From: Thiomicrospira aerophila AL3
GTDB lineage: Bacteria; Pseudomonadota; Gammaproteobacteria; Thiomicrospirales; Thiomicrospiraceae
Direction of reading: 5' to 3'
Assembly: GCF_000227665.2 (NCBI RefSeq)
Contig: NZ_CP007030.1
Location: 2,094,360 to 2,158,359 of the forward strand
DNA: 64,000 nucleotides
The notes below the pieces were generated by a model. That model saw nothing but the letters and a program-made list of their open reading frames with translations, ran no database searches and was not told the origin of the DNA. Position numbers and translations under genes: made by a program. Positions within the stretch are counted from its first letter, which is position 1. Each line of letters opens with the position of its first letter. This document shows positions 16,873 through 28,539 of the stretch, piece by piece.

Positions 16873-18546
16873 TTAGCGTTTTTTTGCGTTGGCCTCTGCG
16901 GCTTCACCCCGTTCAATTTTGCGCGTAATATACCACTGCTGCGCAACCGATAGGATGTTGTTCATTAGCCAGTAAAGTACCAAACCTGCCGGGAACCACA
17001 TAAAGAAGATGGTAAAGATAAACGGCAAAAACTTCATTACTTTTTGCTGCATTTCATCCATCATCGCCGTTGGATTAAGCTTTTGTTGAATCCACATGGT
17101 CAGACCCATCAAAATCGGCAATACAAAGTAAGGGTCTTTCACCGAGAGGTCATTAATCCACAGAATCCATTCGGCTTGACGCATTTCAACCGAGTAGATC
17201 AATACCCAGTATAGTGCGATAAACACCGGCATTTGAACAAGAATCGGTAAACAGCCGCCTAACGGATTGATCTTCTCTTCCTTGTAGAGCTTCATCATTT
17301 TTTGTTGGAAGATCACCTTGTCATCGCCATAGTTTTCTTTCAACTGTTTTAGCTTAGGCTGGAACTTACGCAACCGCGCCATCGAGTAATAACTTTTTGC
17401 TGATAACCAGTAAAAGGCCAACTTGATCAAAATCGTTAACACAATAATCGACCAACCCCAGTTACCCACGATATTATGGATATGACTGAGCAACCAAAAT
17501 AGGGGTTCAGCCAAGATGGTGAACATACCATAGTCAATGGTTCGCTCCAGGCCTGGTGCAATCTGACGCAACACATTTTGCTCAGTCGGGCCAATGTAGA
17601 TTTGTGACTGAATCGTTGCGGTAGCACCCGGAGCGATTTGCACCTCAGGTTCAACTACACCAATACGATAGCGCCCTGGCTCAACCTGGTTAGCATAAAA
17701 TACATTGGTGACATTTTGATTAGGCACGACTGCCGTCACAAAATAATGCTGAATCATCGCGGCCCAGCCACCTTGAATCAATTTGTTTTCAAGCGGCTGG
17801 GTATTTAGATCACTAAACGAAATCTTATTGTATTTTTTATCATCACTAAAATGATCATAAAACACAGGGCCGGTGTAGGTGTACATCAGCGCCTGAGAAT
17901 AAGGGTCAAACGCGGTGCGCACAAACTGTGAATACAGACTACCAGACCAGGTTTGCTCAGTCAGGTTTGTCACCTCAAACTCAACGCCAATCAAATAAGA
18001 TCCGCGCGTAAACACATAATATTTGGTAACCTCGACACCGTCTTCACGCCAAGTAAATGGCACACGTAGCGTGTCCTCGGTCATCACATATTCTGTTTGA
18101 GGTGTATCAAACACCGCGCGATGCGTCGGAGCAGGTAAGCCCGTTTCTGCATTGGCAACCAAACCATTCTGCGCAAAATACATCAGCGGGCCTTCATCGC
18201 TCATCAAATGAAATGGCGTATTCGGATCTCGCGGCATACCGTGCGGAATAATGCGAGCATCACGAATATCGGCACCCAAAGTATCCACTTCTAATTTAAG
18301 CACATCCGTTACAATACGAACACGTTGTTGCTGGGGTAACGCGCTTGCACCCGCTGCACGAGGAACATCTGCTTGATCTGCCGCACGACTGACATTAGGG
18401 GCAGGTACATCAAAATCACGACCCGCTTGTTGTTCAATGGAAGTGGTGGTGGTCGTTGTGGGTTGCGCATTGAACTTCATCCATTCAAACCAAATCCACA
18501 TAGCGGTGAAAGCTAACGCAATCCACCAAAACGCTTTCATATTCAT
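16873..18546 (-). CDS. yidC: Membrane protein insertase YidC
   Basis: A 557-residue inner-membrane insertase of the long Gram-negative type: an N-terminal anchor (residues 3-19), a large periplasmic beta-sandwich domain (about 60-340), then the conserved core of five membrane segments (about 355-540) with GWSIIVLTILIKLAFYWLS, the coiled hairpin MARLRKFQPKLKQLKE and PLGGCLPILVQMPVFIALYW. A basic tail ends the protein. It inserts small membrane proteins and assists SecYEG. Its ATG overlaps the rnpA stop by 4 bp; yidD, which normally sits between rnpA and yidC, is absent. A CAGGCCTG palindrome is at 17548. A strong terminator follows. Confidence 0.97.
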   Translation of the reverse strand: MNMKAFWWIALAFTAMWIWFEWMKFNAQPTTTTTTSIEQQAGRDFDVPAPNVSRAADQADVPRAAGASALPQQQRVRIVTDVLKLEVDTLGADIRDARIIPHGMPRDPNTPFHLMSDEGPLMYFAQNGLVANAETGLPAPTHRAVFDTPQTEYVMTEDTLRVPFTWREDGVEVTKYYVFTRGSYLIGVEFEVTNLTEQTWSGSLYSQFVRTAFDPYSQALMYTYTGPVFYDHFSDDKKYNKISFSDLNTQPLENKLIQGGWAAMIQHYFVTAVVPNQNVTNVFYANQVEPGRYRIGVVEPEVQIAPGATATIQSQIYIGPTEQNVLRQIAPGLERTIDYGMFTILAEPLFWLLSHIHNIVGNWGWSIIVLTILIKLAFYWLSAKSYYSMARLRKFQPKLKQLKENYGDDKVIFQQKMMKLYKEEKINPLGGCLPILVQMPVFIALYWVLIYSVEMRQAEWILWINDLSVKDPYFVLPILMGLTMWIQQKLNPTAMMDEMQQKVMKFLPFIFTIFFMWFPAGLVLYWLMNNILSVAQQWYITRKIERGEAAEANAKKR

Positions 18547-18980
18547 GCTTGTTCCTTAACGCTAAGCTTATTTAACTCACTGAGTTTAATTTTTTTAATA
18601 AGATGCTCAAAACTGGCGTGTAATTGCGCAGAAGTCACGCTTTCGGTGCCTTTACGCCCTAAAACCACAATATCATAACCGCATAAGTCTATTTTATGTT
18701 GACGAAATGCCTCTCGGGCAATCCGTTTTATCCGATTTCGCCACACCGCGCGTGCTAGTTGTTTTTTAGATATAGCGAGACCAAGCCTTGGAAGTGGCTG
18801 TTGATTGGCTTTTACGATAAGTGTCCAATGGCGATTGGCAAATTTTTCAGCTTGCTGAAAAGCGGTTTGATAATCTTTGGGGGTAAGTAAACGAACAGTT
18901 TTGGGAAGGGTTTGGCGGGCTAGCGCATCTAAGCGCGCTGCCGCCACAGCGACTGGTTGACTATCGCTAAGGACGGTCAT
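18543..18980 (-). CDS. rnpA: Ribonuclease P protein component
   Basis: A 145-residue basic protein. The family core starts near residue 25 (LPKTVRLLTPKDYQTAF) and contains the RNR motif AVWRNRIKRIAREAFR (about 87-102). It binds the RNase P RNA and aids 5' maturation of tRNA. The N-terminal stretch of about 25 residues before the core is longer than in E. coli RnpA, but the ATG at 18980 sits only 8 bp after rpmH, so the long form is probably real. It is followed directly, with a 4-bp overlap, by yidC. Confidence 0.93.
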   Translation of the reverse strand: MTVLSDSQPVAVAAARLDALARQTLPKTVRLLTPKDYQTAFQQAEKFANRHWTLIVKANQQPLPRLGLAISKKQLARAVWRNRIKRIAREAFRQHKIDLCGYDIVVLGRKGTESVTSAQLHASFEHLIKKIKLSELNKLSVKEQA

Positions 18981-18988
18981 TGTGCTGT

Positions 18989-19123
18989 TTACACAGTCAA
19001 ACGCGCGCGGCCTTTGGCACGACGTGCTGCAAGCACTTTACGGCCGTTTTTAGTTGCCATGCGAGCACGGAAACCATGATTGCGCTTGCGCTTGATAACG
19101 CTGGGTTGAAAAGTACGTTTCAT
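18989..19123 (-). CDS. rpmH: Ribosomal protein L34
   Basis: A 44-codon gene read directly from the sequence: it begins [18 protein letters not shown] and ends GRARLTV, a full-length L34. It is a highly basic component of the large ribosomal subunit. It heads the rpmH-rnpA-yidC operon and is divergent from recF. A good sigma-70 promoter lies about 47 bases upstream of the start codon (see 19170-19198). In most gammaproteobacteria dnaA is divergent from rpmH; here recF occupies that place. Confidence 0.97.
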   Translation of the reverse strand: MKRTFQPSVIKRKRNHGFRARMATKNGRKVLAARRAKGRARLTV

Positions 19124-19169
19124 GTCTAAATCCTATTGCAATAATTTGATCAAAAAATTTGAACAGTTA

Positions 19170-19198
19170 ATTCTAATTAAGCCCGCCTGCAATTGCAA
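19170..19198 (-). promoter_or_regulatory. Sigma-70 promoter of rpmH-rnpA-yidC
   Basis: On the minus strand TTGCAA (-35, 19198-19193) and TAGAAT (-10, 19175-19170) are separated by exactly 17 bases. The predicted transcript start is about 40 bases before the rpmH ATG. Confidence 0.6.
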
Positions 19199-19288
19199 GC
19201 TTAATTCCACTAAACATTTGAAATTTCGTCCAAAATGGGCGTGCTAAAATGCGCTATCTTTATTCATTTGGGTAAAATAGTATTTAGT

Positions 19289-20386
19289 ATGGCCCGCATT
19301 CACCGTCTGAGCTTACAGCATTTTCGTAACCTGACCCAACTAGATTGGACCCTTGATGCTGGGCAGAATATTCTAGTGGGTGATAATGCGGCAGGCAAAA
19401 CGGCTTTAATTGAAGCCCTATGGTTTTTAGCGAGTGGCCGCTCTTTTAGAGCCAATCAGCCTAAACAACTGATTCAACAAGATCACTCGCAATTCACGCT
19501 ATTTTGTGAGGTAGCGCACCAATCAACCACTCACCGACTTGGCCTAAGCCGAGATGCGAACCAAACCGACATTCACTTGGATGGGCAAAAAAACACCCCG
19601 CAGTCAGCACTGAGTCAATGCTTGCCATTACAGCTGCTCACGCCTGAAAGTCATCAGCTGCTAACCGAAGGACCTAAAGCACGGCGACGCTATTTAGATT
19701 GGGGCTGTTTTTATCATTATCCTGAATTTATTGCGCACTGGCGCAGCTATCAACGCGCGCTGAAACAACGCAACATGGCACTCAAACAACATCGGCCACA
19801 GGACGAGGTCGCGCTATGGGATAAAAGCTTAATCCAGTCTGGTACCGCCGTTAATCAAATTCGCCAGGATTATTTAGAAAAACTCGAACCGATTTTGCAT
19901 GATTTTGCCGAATACTTAATGCCACGCTTCAATCAACAACATCGCCTGACCCTTAATTTTTACCCGGGTTGGTCAGCTCAGACCGGTGGTGACTTTGCTC
20001 AAAGCCTGCAACAACATCTAGTTAAAGACCGGCAGCTCGGATTTACCCAATATGGTCCTCATCGGATGGATATTCGAATAAAAGTGGATCAACAAGACGC
20101 ACTGTTACGCTTATCACGTGGCCAACAGAAACTTCTAGTGTGTTCATTATTACTTGCTCAAGCGCAATATTTAGCCGAACAAACTGGGGAGTCGGTCATT
20201 ATGTTGATTGATGATTTGCCTGCCGAACTGGATGAAACCCATCGCTATAAATTACTCAACCTACTCCAAGAAATGCAAATTCAACATTTGGTCACCACCA
20301 CCGCCATCGAACTCATTCCCAATATCGATAAAGGGTCTCGTCAAACTTTCCTACTTCAACAAGGACAACTTAGCCAACAAGCCTAG
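19289..20386 (+). CDS. recF: DNA replication and repair protein RecF
   Basis: A 365-residue SMC-like ATPase. Walker A is GDNAAGKT (about residues 30-37), LSRGQQKLLVCSLLLAQ (about 270) is the ABC signature helix and MLIDDLPAEL the Walker B region. RecF helps load RecA at single-strand gaps with RecOR. The ATG at 19289 (MARIHRLSLQHFRNL) is chosen because it matches the family start; an in-frame ATG at 19235 would add 18 atypical residues. TAAAAT about 12 bases before the ATG may be a -10 box, leaving little room for a ribosome binding site. The gene is divergent from rpmH and 71 bp before gyrB. dnaA and dnaN, its usual upstream neighbours, are not here. Confidence 0.95.
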   Translation: MARIHRLSLQHFRNLTQLDWTLDAGQNILVGDNAAGKTALIEALWFLASGRSFRANQPKQLIQQDHSQFTLFCEVAHQSTTHRLGLSRDANQTDIHLDGQKNTPQSALSQCLPLQLLTPESHQLLTEGPKARRRYLDWGCFYHYPEFIAHWRSYQRALKQRNMALKQHRPQDEVALWDKSLIQSGTAVNQIRQDYLEKLEPILHDFAEYLMPRFNQQHRLTLNFYPGWSAQTGGDFAQSLQQHLVKDRQLGFTQYGPHRMDIRIKVDQQDALLRLSRGQQKLLVCSLLLAQAQYLAEQTGESVIMLIDDLPAELDETHRYKLLNLLQEMQIQHLVTTTAIELIPNIDKGSRQTFLLQQGQLSQQA

Positions 20387-20442
20387 CCATCACAATTTAT
20401 TCTAAATCTGTGGTAAAATCACAAGATTATTTAGCCTGTTAA

Positions 20443-22893
<2,451 letters not shown>

Positions 22894-22907
22894 TTTTTTT
22901 GTTTAAC

Positions 22908-22935
22908 TTGACCATGTCGGTCGCAATGAGATACT
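22908..22935 (+). promoter_or_regulatory. Candidate promoter of the phosphoribulokinase gene
   Basis: TTGACC (22908-22913) and GATACT (22930-22935) are spaced by 16 bases in the gap between gyrB and the phosphoribulokinase gene. Both are imperfect matches to sigma-70 boxes. Transcription would begin just before the strong AAGGAGG ribosome binding site at 22947-22953. Confidence 0.4.
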
Positions 22936-22959
22936 TCATTGTTTAGAAGGAGGCTTTAT

Positions 22960-23892
22960 ATGTCTGCAATTCACCCTATCGTAACGGTTACTGGTTCTTC
23001 TGGCGCCGGTACCTCTTTTGTTAAGCGCGCCGTTGAGCAAATTTTTGCGCGTGAAAACCTTAATGCGGCTATTATCGAAGGCGATAGTTTCCATAAATAC
23101 GATCGCATGACGATGCGTGCTAAGGTAGCAGAAAGCAAGGAAAACGGCGGTCGCATTTTGACCCATTTTTCTGAATATGCCAATGAATTTGAAAAACTAG
23201 AAGAGTTATTTGCCCAATACCGTGAAACCGGTACTGGCAAACGTCGTTATTACATTCACAGCGATGAAGAAGCGGCTGAGCACAATGCCCGTCTAGGTAC
23301 TAATTTAAAGCCAGGTGAATTCACGCCCTGGGAAGATATTCCCGAAGGTACCGACGTGCTGTTCTATGAAGGCCTACATGGTATGGTTAAGCGTAAAGAC
23401 CATGGTCCAGCAGAAGGTATGCATGATGTATCACAGTATGTCGATTTAGGTATAGGTGTTTGCCCTGTTGTAAACATCGAATGGATGCAAAAAATCTACC
23501 GTGACACGGCTGAGCGCCCTTATTCTGTCGGTCAGGTTCGTGATGTGATTTTGGAGCGTATGGAAGACTATATTGAGTACATCGTACCTCAGTTCCACCG
23601 TACGCATATTAACTTCCACCGTGTACCTTTAGTTGATACCTCTGACCCCTTCTCAACCCTTAAAGACGAAGCGGCTTTAGTACCTGAGCCTAAGAACTCT
23701 TTAATGGTGACCCATGTACGTCATCAAGATATCGACTTGCAGGCCATAGCTGACAAGATTCCAGGTGCTTGGTTACAAACACCCGAAACCCTAGTATACA
23801 ACTCAGAACACATGGTATTAGCGATGGATTTATTGATGTCACCGATCATCCATAACCTTGTTGAGCGCAAACGCGCGGCCTTAGCTAAATAA
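22960..23892 (+). CDS. cbbP: Phosphoribulokinase (class I)
   Basis: A 310-residue cytoplasmic kinase that makes ribulose 1,5-bisphosphate from ribulose 5-phosphate and ATP, the committed step supplying RuBisCO. The P-loop GSSGAGTS is at residues 12-19, followed by IIEGDSFHKYDR, and LFYEGLHGM carries the Walker B-like Glu. Length and sequence fit the octameric proteobacterial class I enzyme. The ATG at 22960 is fixed by AAGGAGG at 22947-22953; an in-frame TTG upstream lies before that site. It is the main evidence for autotrophy. No RuBisCO, carboxysome or cbbR gene is adjacent. A strong terminator follows. Confidence 0.97.
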   Translation: MSAIHPIVTVTGSSGAGTSFVKRAVEQIFARENLNAAIIEGDSFHKYDRMTMRAKVAESKENGGRILTHFSEYANEFEKLEELFAQYRETGTGKRRYYIHSDEEAAEHNARLGTNLKPGEFTPWEDIPEGTDVLFYEGLHGMVKRKDHGPAEGMHDVSQYVDLGIGVCPVVNIEWMQKIYRDTAERPYSVGQVRDVILERMEDYIEYIVPQFHRTHINFHRVPLVDTSDPFSTLKDEAALVPEPKNSLMVTHVRHQDIDLQAIADKIPGAWLQTPETLVYNSEHMVLAMDLLMSPIIHNLVERKRAALAK

Positions 23893-23930
23893 ACAATTAA
23901 CTTTGTTATTTAGTCACTTGGCTGATTTAA

Positions 23931-23960
23931 AAACCCGCTTATTTTAAGCGGGTTTTTTTT
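23931..23960 (+). terminator. Rho-independent terminator after phosphoribulokinase
   Basis: AAACCCGCTT and AAGCGGGTTT form a 10-bp stem with a 5-base loop, followed by an unbroken T run to 23960. It ends the transcript 38 bases after the cbbP stop. Confidence 0.92.
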
Positions 23961-24045
23961 ATTCAAAATTTACCTTTCGCTATTTTGCTCATTTAATTGT
24001 TACAATAAGCACATAATTAAGACTAGTTAAGAATCAGGGCAATTC

Positions 24046-24615
24046 GTGTGGAAATCAACTAGGCCATTTCACCATTGGTTAAGATTGACGGGGTTTCTTA
24101 TGCTCATTAGCATAAGTACAGTCAGTTTAGCCCTTGATGCACGGGACACTCGACTCCTGTTAGTGGGGGGAGAGTTTTTTCCGCGCATCGTTCAAGCCCT
24201 GGTTCCTAACAACTCAAAACCCTATCGCTTAGTGATTGTTTACTCAAACCAGGCAAATCTTCAACTTGCCGAACAAATGGCGAGCAATCTTAGTAATCAA
24301 CTTAATCTGTCCTACCAATTAATGCCAGGACTGCAGCCATCTCAGTTACATTTTGATGAACAATACGATTACCTCGTTTTTATAACCGATCCCGACTTAA
24401 TAAAACCAGAACTTCTAGGGGTTTTAAACCAACGCAATATTTTAAGTTTTTCGCCCTTTGTTGGCAGCGTAGCAAAAGGAGTGGATGTTGGATTAATTGT
24501 GAGAGCCAGCATAAGACCGCAGATTAATCAAAATCAAATCTTGCATAGAGACTGGCGCTTTAGACCTTTCTTTAATTCCATTGCAGATTTTTACTCAGCG
24601 CAGGGACGTTCATGA
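24046..24615 (+). CDS. Exported protein paired with a histidine kinase (YfiR-like)
   Basis: A 189-residue protein with a signal peptide (hydrophobic core about 14-28, ending SLALDARD). The mature part is small and alternating alpha/beta. The C-terminal stretch FVGSVAKGVDVGLIVRAS followed by RPQINQNQIL resembles the end of YfiR-like (DUF4154) or related small periplasmic regulators, but the match is weak. The start is GTG. It overlaps the downstream membrane histidine kinase by 4 bp, so it probably feeds a periplasmic signal to that kinase. A rho-independent terminator precedes it, so it has its own promoter somewhere in the 85 bases upstream, though no clear one is visible. Confidence 0.6.
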   Translation: MWKSTRPFHHWLRLTGFLMLISISTVSLALDARDTRLLLVGGEFFPRIVQALVPNNSKPYRLVIVYSNQANLQLAEQMASNLSNQLNLSYQLMPGLQPSQLHFDEQYDYLVFITDPDLIKPELLGVLNQRNILSFSPFVGSVAKGVDVGLIVRASIRPQINQNQILHRDWRFRPFFNSIADFYSAQGRS

Positions 24616-26282
24616 TTCAAAGCCCTGCCCATTCTAAACCGCTTACCCAAGCCAAACTAGGCCTAGGCTTTATGGCCATTAGTTTGTTGGTCTTGATTGC
24701 CTCACTCGTGTATTTTTTTCACGTTCTGCAACCGAGACTGACACAAGAAGCACAAGATCAGGCAACGTTGTTGGTCAATAATATTGCCCAACCCCTAACA
24801 TACTATGACGTATTGGTTGACGAACATCAGACTATCTTAACCACCAGCCTATTACTGCTCTATAGCGATGAAAATGAACAACCTTTTATTAAAGCGATTT
24901 CACTAAACTTTAACCCTACACTCATTAACCGCCCTACTCTTTTCGACGGGCAACTATGTGACAACTGTTTTATCGTTAGCTTACCGCTATTTGATAATCA
25001 AACAGCCGAATTATTAGCCGAAGCTAAATTTTGGGTCAATCCTGTTAATCATCAGCGCCTTATCAACGACCTAAGAGAAAAGCTGCTTATTACTCTGTCG
25101 CTGATCTTATTGTTACTGGCTGGGTTTTGGATCTTATTAAAGCACTTGCTTCAACAACTCATCAACAGCCAACAACACAACCAAAGTATCTTAAACAGTA
25201 TTGAAGACATACTATTTATGATTAATTCAAATGGCACAGTCATAGATCAAAACCCTATAGCTGCAACTATTGTCACTAAAAAAACCTTTGTCCTAGCAGA
25301 CTTAGTTCAAACCCTGCACGGTCAACCACTTGATATTATTACTGATTCAAAATTAAATCACCCCATCGAAATTCGTTATAAACAAGGCAAATATCAGGGC
25401 GAGATTGGTTTAATGACCATCAGTAAAATGCAACCGAGTGGATTACAACCTCAGGATCAATTCATTGTGCTGATAAAAAATATTCAGGCCCTCCGCTCCG
25501 CTCAAGCCGAACTTAAACATCAAACAGAACTAGCCCATCTAAGTCGTTTGCGTACCTTGGGAGAAATGGCATCAGGCATTGCCCATGAAGTAAAACAACC
25601 CTTAGCGGTCATTAGATTAGGCGCAGAGGGTTTAAAAGGTTTGCATCAGCAGGCCTGGTCAGACGACAGTCGTCAATTTGCGCTAGAACTGGATCAGACC
25701 ATTATTGAGCAGGTTGACCGCGCCGATCGAATCGTACGCAATATTCGTTCCTTTGCGCGCCTAGAGCAAGCGGCGGCTCAATGGATTAAAGTTCCCGATG
25801 TAATCGAATCGGCACTTGGGTTTGTTAAACAGGCCTATCATCTCGACAAGATTAAACTTATTGAAAACATTGATTACAACCAGCCAAGATTGTTTATGGA
25901 ATATCATAAACTAGAACAAGTGATTGTCAATTTAGTTGCAAACGCGAAAGATGCGATAGAAGAAAAATCTGCAAACACCCCCCCTAAGGATTATCAAGCC
26001 TGGATTAAGTTAAATCTTTATCAGCAATCAAACCAAGTCATATTAGAGGTCGAAGACAATGGTTGTGGCATGACCCTTGAACAAAAACAAAAATGCCTCA
26101 CGCCTTTTTACACCACTAAGGATGCGGAAAAAGGTGTGGGAATTGGGTTGGCCATAGTGAAAAATATTGCCGATTTATATGATGCCAAATTGACTATCAC
26201 ATCAAATATCGGTGAAGGCACCTGTTTTAGACTCAGCTTTAACTGCCCAACCAATCTGACAACTGACGACGCTCTCGCTTAG
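24612..26282 (+). CDS. Membrane sensor histidine kinase (HPK4/ZraS-like)
   Basis: A 556-residue inner-membrane kinase: membrane helix (about 20-40), periplasmic domain of about 115 residues containing LCDNC, second helix (about 155-177), a PAS-like segment (about 190-295), then HisKA with His325 in MASGIAHEVKQPLAVIRLG, and HATPase_c with NLVANAKDAI, DNGCGM and GVGIGLAIVKNI. The dimerisation sequence matches the NtrB/ZraS/DctB group, which usually partner sigma-54-dependent regulators; no response regulator is encoded nearby. It overlaps the upstream exported protein gene by 4 bp. Its last 44 bp overlap the 3' end of the convergent Hsp15 gene. The vicinal Cys pair in the periplasmic domain could sense metal or redox state (speculative). 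Confidence 0.88.
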   Translation: MIQSPAHSKPLTQAKLGLGFMAISLLVLIASLVYFFHVLQPRLTQEAQDQATLLVNNIAQPLTYYDVLVDEHQTILTTSLLLLYSDENEQPFIKAISLNFNPTLINRPTLFDGQLCDNCFIVSLPLFDNQTAELLAEAKFWVNPVNHQRLINDLREKLLITLSLILLLLAGFWILLKHLLQQLINSQQHNQSILNSIEDILFMINSNGTVIDQNPIAATIVTKKTFVLADLVQTLHGQPLDIITDSKLNHPIEIRYKQGKYQGEIGLMTISKMQPSGLQPQDQFIVLIKNIQALRSAQAELKHQTELAHLSRLRTLGEMASGIAHEVKQPLAVIRLGAEGLKGLHQQAWSDDSRQFALELDQTIIEQVDRADRIVRNIRSFARLEQAAAQWIKVPDVIESALGFVKQAYHLDKIKLIENIDYNQPRLFMEYHKLEQVIVNLVANAKDAIEEKSANTPPKDYQAWIKLNLYQQSNQVILEVEDNGCGMTLEQKQKCLTPFYTTKDAEKGVGIGLAIVKNIADLYDAKLTITSNIGEGTCFRLSFNCPTNLTTDDALA

Positions 26283-26619
26283 TGGGGCGGCCGGCTCCTT
26301 TTTCTCGATACCCAGCAAGCGCTTGATCCTGTGGATTCTTGTTTTGGATCAAGGTTTCTGATTCAAGACAATATAAGGTTTGGGCTTGCTCGGCATTACC
26401 ACGCTTATCACTCAACACAAGCACCGTCACCTCTACCTTGCGATGAGCTTGGGTAATCGCCAACCTATCACCCAAATTAAGCATTTTGCTCGACTTAGGC
26501 TTGGCGTCATTTAAGGTGACCTTGCCACCTTTTAAGGCCTCTGATGCCAAGCCACGCGTTTTAAAAAACCGCGCCGCCCAAAGCCACTTATCCAGCCGTA
26601 TTTTATCCAAATCGTCCAT
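26239..26619 (-). CDS. hslR: Heat shock protein 15 (S4-domain RNA-binding)
   Basis: A 126-residue basic protein. An S4 domain occupies about residues 5-65 (IRLDKWLWAARFFKTRGLA; GGKVTLNDAKPK), with a basic tail (GAGRPTKRERRQLSDWL), as in E. coli Hsp15, which binds stalled 50S subunits carrying a nascent chain. The ATG at 26619 (MDDLDKIRLDKW) leaves a 4-bp gap after hemF; an ATG at 26637 would overlap hemF by 14 bp. It is in an operon with hemF and convergent with the kinase, whose 3' end it overlaps by 44 bp. Confidence 0.93.
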   Translation of the reverse strand: MDDLDKIRLDKWLWAARFFKTRGLASEALKGGKVTLNDAKPKSSKMLNLGDRLAITQAHRKVEVTVLVLSDKRGNAEQAQTLYCLESETLIQNKNPQDQALAGYREKGAGRPTKRERRQLSDWLGS

Positions 26620-26623
26620 GGAT

Positions 26624-27583
<960 letters not shown>

Positions 27584-27705
27584 TTAACTGACATTTAAAT
27601 TTATTTTATTTCGTGCTACTGTCCGTCATTATAACCATTGATACGGATCTTTAAAATCTAACAAAAACGGTTAAACTTATGTGATTGAACTAACCTTTGA
27701 GAAAA

Positions 27706-28539
27706 ATGATGAACAAATTGCTGCAACCTAAACCACTCATTTTTGCATTCCTAGGGCTTTTGCTGATGGGCTGTACCACAACCTCCACCACACCAGGCCT
27801 AGTTGATGTTAATCGCTCACAATTTTTTCTAATCTCTCAAGCCGAGTTAGTTAAAGCAGGCAGTGAAGCGTATCAAGCCGTGCTCAAAGAAGCGACGGAT
27901 GCAGGCACCCTCAACAAAGACCCCGAAATGGTAGCGCGTTTAACCCGTATTCTTGATGAAATGATTCCGCATACCGCGCACTTTCGGCCCGATGCGGTCA
28001 ATTGGAGCTGGGAGGTTAATCTTATCCAAGATGATACGATCAATGCTTGGGTCATGCCTGGTGGCAAAATTATGTTTTACTCAGGGTTGATCGAAAAATT
28101 ATCCTTAAATGATGATGAAATTGCAGCGATTATGGGTCATGAAATGGCGCATGAACTACGAGAGCACGCTCGAGAACGTATTTCGCAAGCACAAGTGGGT
28201 TCAGTGGGACTCAGTGTGGTCGGGCAATTGACCGGAGTGCAAGGCGCAGCACTTGATCTTGCCGGGGCTGTAATGAATGTGGGCATTTTATTGCCCTTTA
28301 GTCGTGTACATGAAGTGGAGGCCGATCGAATCGGCATTGAACTGGCTGCGCGCAGTGGCTATGATCCTGCGGCAGCCATTGCAATTTGGGAAAAGATGGC
28401 TAAGTTGTCTCAGGGCGGTGCGCCACCCGAGTTTTTAAGCACTCACCCTTCTTATGATTCACGAATTAAGGATTTAACTCGCTATTCCGCACGCCTACAA
28501 CCTATTTATCAGCAGGCACTCGCAGAACGCAATAACTAA
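27706..28539 (+). CDS. M48 family metalloprotease, lipoprotein
   Basis: A 277-residue exported protease. A signal peptide ends in a lipobox (LLLMGC, Cys about 23), and the catalytic motif GHEMAHELREH (HEMAH at 145-149) is that of M48 zinc peptidases, with the third ligand Glu in VEADRIGIELA. It resembles outer-membrane-associated LoiP/YcaL and BepA-like proteases that handle misassembled outer-membrane proteins. Two adjacent ATGs (27706, 27709) are likely starts; an in-frame TTG at 27697 is less likely. It overlaps the stop of the convergent engB by 4 bp. CAGGCCT occurs near its N-terminus but ends in A, so it is not a full copy of the palindrome family. Confidence 0.88.
   Translation: MMNKLLQPKPLIFAFLGLLLMGCTTTSTTPGLVDVNRSQFFLISQAELVKAGSEAYQAVLKEATDAGTLNKDPEMVARLTRILDEMIPHTAHFRPDAVNWSWEVNLIQDDTINAWVMPGGKIMFYSGLIEKLSLNDDEIAAIMGHEMAHELREHARERISQAQVGSVGLSVVGQLTGVQGAALDLAGAVMNVGILLPFSRVHEVEADRIGIELAARSGYDPAAAIAIWEKMAKLSQGGAPPEFLSTHPSYDSRIKDLTRYSARLQPIYQQALAERNN

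Noticed and set aside
19124..19288. An origin of replication between rpmH and recF
   Set aside because: No TTATCCACA box or close variant occurs there; the gap is explained by the rpmH promoter and the recF leader.
22905..22918. GACC/GGTC mini hairpin after gyrB as a terminator
   Set aside because: The stem is only 4 bp and has no T run after it; the T run at 22894-22900 precedes it.
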